Positions 57,630 through 64,000 of a stretch of 64,000 nt of DNA are shown piece by piece. The position numbers and the translations under genes were made by a program. Within the stretch, counting starts at the first letter, position 1, and the number at the start of each line of letters is the position of its first letter. The stretch lies in contig NZ_CP060494.1 in NCBI RefSeq assembly GCF_014334115.1, positions 1,456,501 through 1,520,500 of the forward strand, given 5' to 3'. Under the pieces are notes generated by a model, which was given only the letters and a program-made list of their open reading frames with translations, was not told where the DNA came from and did not search any database. The DNA is from Sphingosinithalassobacter sp. CS137. GTDB lineage: Bacteria > Pseudomonadota > Alphaproteobacteria > Sphingomonadales > Sphingomonadaceae.

Positions 57630-58984
57630 CCGATCCTCGTCCCAAGCTGCTGATCGTCGAGGACGACGCCGGCCTCCAGCGCCAGCTGCGCTGGGCCTAT
57701 GACGGTTATGAGGTGCTGGTCGCAGGCGACCGCGAGAGCGCGATCGCCCAACTGCGTGCCGAAGAGCCGCCAGTCGTCACGCTCGATCTGGGCCTGCCGC
57801 CCGATCCCGACGGCACCTCGGAAGGCTTTGCGACGCTCGAGACGATCCTCAGCCTCAAGCCGGACACCAAGGTGATCGTCGCTTCCGGCCATGGCGCGCA
57901 CGAAAGCATGCTGAAGGCGATCGCGCTGGGCGCCTGGGATTTCTACCAGAAGCCGATCGATATCGACGCGCTGGGCCTGATCGTCGCGCGTGCCGTTCAC
58001 GTTCACGCGCTGGAAGCCGAGAACCGACGCCTCTCCGAGAAAGTGGAGGCCGGCGCGGTGCTGGGCGGCATGATCACCGGCAGCCCGGAAATGCTGAAGG
58101 TCACGCGTACCATCGAACGCGTCGCCGGCGCCGACGTGTCGGTGATGCTGCTCGGCGCCAGCGGCACCGGCAAGGAATTGCTCGCGCGCGGTCTCCACCA
58201 GGCGAGCCCCCGCAGAAAAGGCGCATTCGTCGCGATCAACTGCGCCGCGATTCCCGAAACGCTGCTCGAAAGCGAGCTGTTCGGCCATGAAAAGGGCGCC
58301 TTCACCGGCGCGGTGAAGACCACCGAAGGCAAGATCGAGCAGGCGAACGGCGGCACGCTCTTCCTCGACGAAGTGGGCGACATTCCGTTGCCGCTCCAGG
58401 TCAAGCTGCTGCGTTTCCTGCAGGAACGCGTGATCGAGCGGATCGGCGGGCGCAAGCCGATCCCGGTCGACACGCGCATCGTCTGCGCCACGCATCAGGA
58501 CGTGGACGCGATGGTCGCCGACGGCCGCTTCCGCGAGGATCTTTATTATCGCCTCGCCGAAATCGTGGTGCGCATCCCCAGCCTGGCGGAGCGGCCGGGC
58601 GACGCCGGGCTGCTGGCGCGCCATTTCCTGCGCAAACATGCCGAGGCGATGAACACCGGCGTTCGCCAGTTCGCGCCCGACGCGCTGGCCGCGATCGACG
58701 CGTGGAACTGGCCCGGCAACGTCCGCGAGCTGGAGAATCGCATCAAGCGCGCGGTCATCATGGCCGACGGCAAGCACGTCACCGCCGCCGATCTCGATCT
58801 CGAATCCGCGGATGCCGAGGCGCAGCCGATCAACCTGAAGGCTGCGCGGGAAATCGCCGACCGCAAGGCGATCCGCCACGCGCTGGCGCGCGCCGAGGGC
58901 AATATCTCCGGCACCGCGCGGCTGCTCGGCATCAGCCGTCCCACGCTCTACGATCTGATGAAGGCCTATGACCTCCAGCCGTAA
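57626..58984 (+). CDS. prsR: PrsR-like sigma-54 response regulator (PEP-CTERM box)
   Basis: The 452-residue protein has a receiver domain with Asp54 as phosphorylation site (TLDLGLPPD), Glu12-Asp13-Asp14 and DFYQKPID. A sigma-54 activator AAA domain follows, with GASGTGKE Walker A, the GAFTGA loop that contacts sigma-54 intact, and LFLDEVGD. A Fis-type helix-turn-helix ends the protein (ISGTARLLGISRPTLYDLM). It should turn on sigma-54 promoters of surface-protein genes when phosphorylated by PrsK. I saw no clear -24/-12 element in the control regions inspected in this window. Confidence 0.94.
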   Translation: MTDPRPKLLIVEDDAGLQRQLRWAYDGYEVLVAGDRESAIAQLRAEEPPVVTLDLGLPPDPDGTSEGFATLETILSLKPDTKVIVASGHGAHESMLKAIALGAWDFYQKPIDIDALGLIVARAVHVHALEAENRRLSEKVEAGAVLGGMITGSPEMLKVTRTIERVAGADVSVMLLGASGTGKELLARGLHQASPRRKGAFVAINCAAIPETLLESELFGHEKGAFTGAVKTTEGKIEQANGGTLFLDEVGDIPLPLQVKLLRFLQERVIERIGGRKPIPVDTRIVCATHQDVDAMVADGRFREDLYYRLAEIVVRIPSLAERPGDAGLLARHFLRKHAEAMNTGVRQFAPDALAAIDAWNWPGNVRELENRIKRAVIMADGKHVTAADLDLESADAEAQPINLKAAREIADRKAIRHALARAEGNISGTARLLGISRPTLYDLMKAYDLQP

Positions 58985-60953
58985 GCGGCGCCGCCGCCTG
59001 CCCCTCCGTCGCTTTGCCGTGATCGGCGCGGGCCTCGCCGTCTGTGCGCTTGCCCTCTATCTGTTCTGGACGCTGACGCCGGCGCGCAGCGATCCCGCCG
59101 CCGCGCGGGCGGCGTTGGCGAAGAGCCAGCAGTTCCTGCGCGATCATAATTCCACCGCTGCGCGATCGCAGGCGCTGGAGGCGGTGCGCAACGATCCGCG
59201 CTGGGGCGCCGCGCACGCGATGCTCGCGCGAACGATGCTGGAGCACGACGACGGCATCGGCGCCGAGGGCGAGCTCAATCGCGCCGTCGCCACCGGCTAT
59301 GATCCCAAGCGCATTCCCCATCTCATGGCGCACGCGCTGCTGTTGCAGGGGGATCTCGATCGCGCGCTTCAGACGGTGGAACAGACTCATGCCGATGACC
59401 GGCTCTACGGTCTGCGGGTCCGGGCGCGCATCCTCACTAGCCAGGGCGAGTTCGGAGCGGCGCGCGAGGCACTGCGCGAGGCGCTGCGGCTGGCGCCGCG
59501 GGACGCCGCAATCGTTGCCGATATCGGGCGTTTCCGCGCCACCGCCGGTGACCTGCTCGGCGCGATCGAGGCGAGCGAGCGTGCAGTGGCGCTCGATCCG
59601 GGCAACACCGACGCGCTGGTGCTGCGCGGCGAGCTGGTGCGCAGCCAATATGGTCTTGTCGCGGCGCTTCCCTGGTTCGAAGCGGCGCTGAAGCGCGATC
59701 CCTGGCACCATGACGCGCTGATCGAATATGCCGCCACGCTGGGCGATGCGGGCCGCACCGTCGACATGCTCGCCGCCACGCGGCGCGCGCTTCAGGCGCG
59801 ACCCGGCAGCCCGCAGGCCCATTATCTCCAGGCCGTGCTCGCCGCGCGCGCAGGCGATCCGGACCTCGCCCGCAGGCTGCTGGCGCGCACCGGCGGCGCA
59901 CTCGCGAATCTGCCCGGCGCGGTGCTCCTCAACGGGGCGCTCCAGCTCGAAGCGGGCGCCGATCGCCAGGCGATCGAGGCGCTGCGCCAGCTCGTCGCGA
60001 TGCAGCCGATGAATATTACCGCGCGCAAGCTGCTCGCGGTTGGGCTGCTGCGCACCGATGCCGCGCGCGACGCGCTCGACGTCCTGGCCCCGGTGGTGCT
60101 GCGCGGCGACGCGGACAGCTATGCGCTGACGCTCGTCGCGCGGGGGCTGGAGCGCATCGGCGACCGCGAGAACGCCGCGCTGTTCCTCGACCGCGCCGCC
60201 TATCCGGCACGGCTCGGGTCGACCTCGTTCAGCGCCGACGACAGCATCGCCGTGCTTGCCGCGCCCGCCAGCGCCAACCCCGGAGACCCCGCCGCCGTCA
60301 TTCCGCTGATGCGCGCGCTGATCGATGCCGGCAAACCCGGGCAGGCGCTGGACCGTGCCCGCGAGATGGCCCGCGACAATCGCGGCGTGCCGGGCGCGCA
60401 CATTCTTGTCGGAGACATGCTGATGCTGCTCGAGCGCCCCCGGGAGGCGGCGCAGGCGTTCGAGCGCGCCGCGGCGATCCGCTTCGACGAACCCACGATG
60501 CTTCGACTGGTGGAGGCCGAAGAGGCTGCGGGCGACCGGCGCGCGGCTGCGCGTGCCGTCGCGCTGTTCCTGTCGCAGAACCCCGGCAACCTCGCCGCGC
60601 TCCGCCTCACCGGCCATTGGCAGATCGCTGCGCAGGAATATCAGGCGGCGATCGACACGCTGGAGTTGCTCCGCGCGAGCGTCGGCGAGCGTGACGCGGC
60701 GCTCGGCGCCGAACTGGCGATGGCCTATGCCGGGGCGAACGAACTGGAAGCGGCCCGCGAGGCGGCGGAAAGCGCCTATTCGATCGCGCCGTCGAATCCC
60801 GCCGCCGCCCACGCCTATGGCTGGGTGCTCTATCGCGAGGGCGATCTGGAAGGCGCCGAGGAACTGTTGGTGAAGGCAGCCAAGCTCGCGCCGGGCCACC
60901 CGGGAATCCGCGAGCATCTGGCGCGCGTGCGGGCAGAGCGCGGCGCCGCCTGA
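58968..60953 (+). CDS. prsT: TPR protein, PrsT-like
   Basis: The 661-residue protein has a short basic cytosolic N-terminus (MTSSRKRRRRLPLRRF), one transmembrane helix (about 17-36), then a long run of TPR helices to the end (for example AALAKSQQFLRDHNSTAARSQ and the final AHAYGWVLYREGDLEGAEELL). In PEP-CTERM loci a TPR-repeat protein called PrsT follows PrsK and PrsR; the position and the membrane anchor match. The gene overlaps prsR by 17 bases. Role not proven, likely scaffold for glycan or surface-protein assembly. Confidence 0.75.
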   Translation: MTSSRKRRRRLPLRRFAVIGAGLAVCALALYLFWTLTPARSDPAAARAALAKSQQFLRDHNSTAARSQALEAVRNDPRWGAAHAMLARTMLEHDDGIGAEGELNRAVATGYDPKRIPHLMAHALLLQGDLDRALQTVEQTHADDRLYGLRVRARILTSQGEFGAAREALREALRLAPRDAAIVADIGRFRATAGDLLGAIEASERAVALDPGNTDALVLRGELVRSQYGLVAALPWFEAALKRDPWHHDALIEYAATLGDAGRTVDMLAATRRALQARPGSPQAHYLQAVLAARAGDPDLARRLLARTGGALANLPGAVLLNGALQLEAGADRQAIEALRQLVAMQPMNITARKLLAVGLLRTDAARDALDVLAPVVLRGDADSYALTLVARGLERIGDRENAALFLDRAAYPARLGSTSFSADDSIAVLAAPASANPGDPAAVIPLMRALIDAGKPGQALDRAREMARDNRGVPGAHILVGDMLMLLERPREAAQAFERAAAIRFDEPTMLRLVEAEEAAGDRRAAARAVALFLSQNPGNLAALRLTGHWQIAAQEYQAAIDTLELLRASVGERDAALGAELAMAYAGANELEAAREAAESAYSIAPSNPAAAHAYGWVLYREGDLEGAEELLVKAAKLAPGHPGIREHLARVRAERGAA

Positions 60954-61029
60954 TCGTCCGCTCCATCGCCGGACGGGGCGATCGCATGTGCGCTTGGGGA
61001 GCACCGGCTCCTCGCCTATAGCCTCCGGA

Positions 61030-61845
61030 ATGACCGACCCGCTCGCCCGCATCGCCGACGCGCTCGATCGAATCGCGCCTCCACCGCCGGCGGCGGCCGA
61101 TCCGCTCGCCCACCGGGCCTATGTGTGGCGCGGGGAAACGCTGGTGGCAGCGCGGGAGTTCGATCCGCTTCCGCTCGATCATTTGCGCGGGATCGATGCG
61201 CAGCGCGAGGCACTCGTCGCCAATCTCGCGCGGCTTGCGGAGGGCCACGCAGCACAGGATGTGTTGCTCTGGGGCGCCCGGGGCACGGGCAAGTCCGCGC
61301 TCGTGAAAAGCGGCGTGGCCGCGGTTCAGGCCAAAGGTGGCGCGCTTGCCTTGGTCGAGGCCGTCACCGGCGGCCTCGACACGCTGCCGGCGCTGTTCGC
61401 ACTGCTCGCACCCGTGCCGCGCCGGTTCGCCGTGTTCGTCGACGATCTGGGCTTCGATGCCGCCGCCGATGGGCGCGCGCTGCGCTCGCTGCTCGAGGGC
61501 GGCGCCGAGGCGCGCCCCGCCAATGTGCGCCTTCTGGTCACGTCCAATCGACGTCATCTGGTGCCGCGCGATCTCGCCGAGCAGGAAAGCGCGATCAATC
61601 CACGCGACAGCATCGACGACAATCTCGCGCTTGCGGATCGTTTCGGGCTCAGCCTGGGCTTCCATGCGATCGATCAGGAAACCTATCTCGAGATCGTCCG
61701 TGGCTATGCCGATGCGCATGGACTCGCCTTCGACCCGACCGACGCGATCGGCTGGGCCACTCGACGCGGCAGTCGCTCGGGCCGGGTGGCGTGGCACTAT
61801 GTGGTCGAGCTTGCCGGCCGCGCGGGCAAGTCGTTGGAAAACTGA
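61030..61845 (+). CDS. DUF815 family AAA ATPase
   Basis: The 271-residue protein has Walker A GARGTGKSALVKS (about 98-110), Walker B FAVFVDDLGF, and the sensor region LLVTSNRRHLVPRD, followed by the family block DSIDDNLALADRFGLSLGF. DUF815 proteins are AAA ATPases of unknown task, often alone. The start MTDPLARIADALDRI at 61030 is preferred over 60988. It lies 76 bp after the TPR gene and 68 bp before the sensor kinase. Confidence 0.9.
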   Translation: MTDPLARIADALDRIAPPPPAAADPLAHRAYVWRGETLVAAREFDPLPLDHLRGIDAQREALVANLARLAEGHAAQDVLLWGARGTGKSALVKSGVAAVQAKGGALALVEAVTGGLDTLPALFALLAPVPRRFAVFVDDLGFDAAADGRALRSLLEGGAEARPANVRLLVTSNRRHLVPRDLAEQESAINPRDSIDDNLALADRFGLSLGFHAIDQETYLEIVRGYADAHGLAFDPTDAIGWATRRGSRSGRVAWHYVVELAGRAGKSLEN

Positions 61846-61913
61846 CTGATCCAGATCAGATTGCTCCCGCGACGTGCTTGACTTTCGGCGGGGTCTGTTC
61901 TGTCGTTCCGGCG

Positions 61914-62927
61914 ATGGCACGAATTGGCGAGCTAGACCTTCCTGACCGGCTCGCACCTGCAGTGCCGCGCCTGATTACACAGATCGGCTTCGCCCTTCTG
62001 TGCTCCGGCGCCACGACGATGGTGCGGGCGCTGGTGGATGTGGTCGCCACTTCGGCGGGGCCGTTCGCGCTCGGCTATCCCGCGGTGCTGATCGCCACCT
62101 TGTTCGGCCGATCGACCGCCGGTGTGCTGACCGCGATCATCGTGCTTTTCTACTCCTGGTTCTTCATCCTGCCGGAGTTCGGATCCTTCGCCTTCGCCGA
62201 GCCGGCGGACTGGGCGCGGCTGCTCGTCAACGCATGCGCCTATGGCTTGGTCGTCGCCGTGGCGGAGCTGTTTCGCCGCGCGGTGCGCCGCGCTTCGGCC
62301 GAGCGCGACCGCGAAGTCGCCGAGCGCGACCTGTTCCTCCAGGAGTTCGATCATCGGGTGAAGAACAATTTCGCCCTGGTCGCGAGCCTGCTCGACCTGC
62401 AGCGCCGCCGCGCTGCCGAAGCCGCAACGGTGGAAGCGCTCGGCGATGCGCTTTCCCGCGTCGAGAGCATCGCGCGGGCGCACCGCCACCTCTATCGCGG
62501 CGGCAGCACGGTGGGCGAAGTGGACATCGCCGCCTATCTGCGCGAACTCTGCGCGGCACTTTCGGACTCGCTGTTTTTGCGCACCAGCATCACGCTGCTG
62601 TGCGACTCCGATCATGCGCAGATCGCCCGCGATCGCGCCGTATCGATCGGGCTGGTGGTGAACGAACTCGTGACGAACGCAGTCAAGCACGCCTTCGCCG
62701 GACGCGAGGCGGGCGAGATTCGAGTCGAATTCCGACGGCACGATGGAGGCTATCTGCTCACCGTGCGCGATAACGGGATCGGCATGAACGAAGATACGCC
62801 GGTCGCCGACCGGCAGAGCGGCCTCGGTCAGCGGCTGATCGACGCGTTCGCGCGGCAGGCCGGCGGCACGCTTTCGCGCGACACCGGCCCGTCGGGAACG
62901 ACGTTCAGGCTCGAACTGGAGCCTTGA
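61914..62927 (+). CDS. HisKA_2-type sensor histidine kinase with DUF4118 membrane domain
   Basis: The 337-residue kinase has four N-terminal helices of the DUF4118 type (PAVLIATLFGRSTAGVLTA, YSWFFILPEFGSFAFAEP), and a HisKA_2 dimerisation domain with phospho-acceptor His147 in EFDHRVKNNFALVASLL. The ATP domain has NELVTNAVKHAF and DNGIGM. No extracellular sensor domain is visible. The start ATG at 61914 was chosen because it precedes the first helix. No response regulator is adjacent; such kinases in alphaproteobacteria often act on PhyR or single-domain regulators. Confidence 0.88.
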   Translation: MARIGELDLPDRLAPAVPRLITQIGFALLCSGATTMVRALVDVVATSAGPFALGYPAVLIATLFGRSTAGVLTAIIVLFYSWFFILPEFGSFAFAEPADWARLLVNACAYGLVVAVAELFRRAVRRASAERDREVAERDLFLQEFDHRVKNNFALVASLLDLQRRRAAEAATVEALGDALSRVESIARAHRHLYRGGSTVGEVDIAAYLRELCAALSDSLFLRTSITLLCDSDHAQIARDRAVSIGLVVNELVTNAVKHAFAGREAGEIRVEFRRHDGGYLLTVRDNGIGMNEDTPVADRQSGLGQRLIDAFARQAGGTLSRDTGPSGTTFRLELEP

Positions 62928-62966
62928 AGCGGCAGGTGCGTGTCGCACCCGCCGCTTCGCATCCGC

Positions 62967-63323
62967 TTACTGGCAGGCGAGATCGGTGCGATCGATCGCC
63001 CGGCCCGCCGCCGCACCGGCGGCACCGCCGATCAGCGCGCCGACCGTCTTGGAACCGCCCGGCGCGATCAGATTGCCGAGCAGCGCGCCGGCACCCGCAC
63101 CGACCAGCGTGCCGGTCGTGCCATTCTCGCGACGGCAGTAATAATTGCCCTGCGCGTCCCGATAGATGACGGTGTCGTCGGAAATCTGGTCGGGGCCGGG
63201 ATTGTAGACGCGGCCGCCGCTGCCGAGCGCGCCCTGGGGCCCGAACACGCCATTGTCGGCGCAGCCCGCGAGCGGGAGCGACATGGCCGAGAGCGCGGCC
63301 GCGGCAACGAGAGACTTACGCAT
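62967..63323 (-). CDS. Glycine-zipper lipoprotein (2TM glycine zipper family)
   Basis: The 118-residue protein has a signal peptide with lipobox LAGC (Cys21), a polar region with DTVIYRDAQGNYYCRR, then a glycine-zipper segment (VGAGAGALLGNLIAPGGSKT, GALIGGAAGAAAGRAID). Such proteins often sit in the outer membrane. Function unknown. It lies downstream of the ABC-F gene in the same direction. Confidence 0.87.
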   Translation of the reverse strand: MRKSLVAAAALSAMSLPLAGCADNGVFGPQGALGSGGRVYNPGPDQISDDTVIYRDAQGNYYCRRENGTTGTLVGAGAGALLGNLIAPGGSKTVGALIGGAAGAAAGRAIDRTDLACQ

Positions 63324-63397
63324 GGGGAACCTCCAACGGTGGTGAATTGCCCTCCCTCAACCGCTGAGGCGCGATTCTGTTTCCATCGCGAAATTGG

Positions 63398-64000
63398 TCA
63401 GCCGAGCGCTTCGACAGCTTCGGCGAGTTCGAGCCAACGCAGCTCCGCCGCCTCCTTCTCCTCGCGCGCCGCGGCGATCGCCTTGCCAAGGCTCGCGAAT
63501 TTCGCTGGATCGCGGGTGTAGAGATCGGGATCGGCAAGCGCCGCCTCGTCGCGCGCGATCGCCGCATCCAGCTCCTCGATCCGGCCCGGCAGGCGATCGA
63601 AATCGCGCTGGTCCTTGTAGCTGAGTTTGGCAGCCTTTGGCTTCGGCGGCTCGGGCGCGCGGTCCGTTGGCTTCGCCACTGCCTTTTTCTCTGCGCGCGG
63701 CCGCCGCTTGGCCTCCCAATCGGCATAGCCGCCGACGATCGCGTCGACGTCACCCGATCCGTCGAGGCCCAGCGTCACCGTCACTGTCCGGTCGAGGAAG
63801 TCGCGATCGTGGCTGACGATCAGCACCGTCCCCTCATAGTCGGCGATCACTTCCTGGAGCAGGTCCAGCGTCTCGAGGTCGAGGTCGTTGGTCGGCTCGT
63901 CGAGCACCAGCAGATTGCTCCGCCGCGCGAATTCGCGCGCCAGAAGCAGCCGCGAACGTTCGCCGCCGGACAGAGTCCCGATCTTCGCCTCGGCAATGGC
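63398..64000 (-). CDS. ABC-F family ATPase (Uup-like), C-terminal part (5' end outside window)
   Basis: The visible 200 codons cover the end of the second nucleotide-binding domain: the signature LSGGER (near 63960), Walker B LLVLDEPTNDLDLET, and the H-loop IVSHDRDFLDR. A C-terminal extension rich in Lys, Glu and Pro with a coiled coil (about 63400-63680) follows, as in Uup. ABC-F proteins act on the ribosome or related RNA rather than in transport. The N-terminal part lies beyond base 64000. Confidence 0.93.
   Translation of the reverse strand, partial: AIAEAKIGTLSGGERSRLLLAREFARRSNLLVLDEPTNDLDLETLDLLQEVIADYEGTVLIVSHDRDFLDRTVTVTLGLDGSGDVDAIVGGYADWEAKRRPRAEKKAVAKPTDRAPEPPKPKAAKLSYKDQRDFDRLPGRIEELDAAIARDEAALADPDLYTRDPAKFASLGKAIAAAREEKEAAELRWLELAEAVEALG

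Overview
The window is GC-rich chromosomal DNA from an alphaproteobacterium, most likely a sphingomonad (Sphingomonadaceae). Evidence: an Oar-like TonB-dependent receptor next to a TPR-sulfotransferase, a DUF2093 protein, an ExoD-family protein, a PrsK/PrsR two-component pair with a PEP-CTERM-type sugar transferase, and many overlapping ATGA/GTGA gene junctions. This placement is inferred from gene content; no rRNA or tRNA gene is present. Coding density is very high. No stretch longer than 300 bases lacks a gene; the longest gaps are about 286 bp (19012-19297) and 275 bp (44817-45091). I see no phage, insertion sequence, CRISPR array or integrase.

Layout. 0-4.3 kb: end of an M14 carboxypeptidase, a GNAT acetyltransferase, a dienelactone hydrolase-like protein, phosphoglycerate mutase, and purE-purK. 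4.3-11.7 kb: a peptidase/hydrolase block (M16 with a small beta-rich partner, M28, S45 acylase). 11.7-14.4 kb: clpB behind a heat-shock-like promoter that contains a perfect palindrome. 14.3-19 kb: TPR-sulfotransferase and Oar-like receptor. 19.3-23.1 kb: M23 lipoprotein, DUF2093 protein and xseA, head-to-head with purD. 23.2-26.5 kb: vWA protein, membrane HhH protein, ExoD. 26.5-32.2 kb: CNT nucleoside transporter, YhhQ-like transporter, argB, YggT, DUF167, folD, an NTF2-like protein and MarC.

32.2-43 kb is the most unusual region. It is a cluster for lipid-linked sugar transfer: two paralogous STT3/PglB-like GT-C membrane proteins, a third GT-C-like membrane protein, two family 2 glycosyltransferases of the polyprenyl-phosphate type, a GtrA flippase-like protein, two SAM methyltransferases and a FemAB-like acyltransferase. 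It may be an undescribed glycan or protein-glycosylation system. 43-52.9 kb: M61 peptidase, alpha carbonic anhydrase lipoprotein, argG, MATE exporter, CFA-synthase-like methyltransferase, a Tat-exported molybdoenzyme with its cytochrome b, flavin reductase and TauE/SafE. 53-61 kb: GDP-mannose synthesis diverging from a four-gene run (sugar transferase, PrsK, PrsR, TPR protein) that matches the control half of a PEP-CTERM/EPS locus, but no exosortase is in view. 61-64 kb: DUF815 ATPase, HisKA_2 sensor kinase, glycine-zipper lipoprotein and the C-terminal part of an ABC-F ATPase.

How the parts fit: several blocks serve the cell surface (glycan assembly, exopolysaccharide, envelope peptidases, lipoproteins), interleaved with housekeeping purine, arginine and folate genes. 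Protein functions are assigned from recognised motifs and family resemblance by eye; no database search was run.
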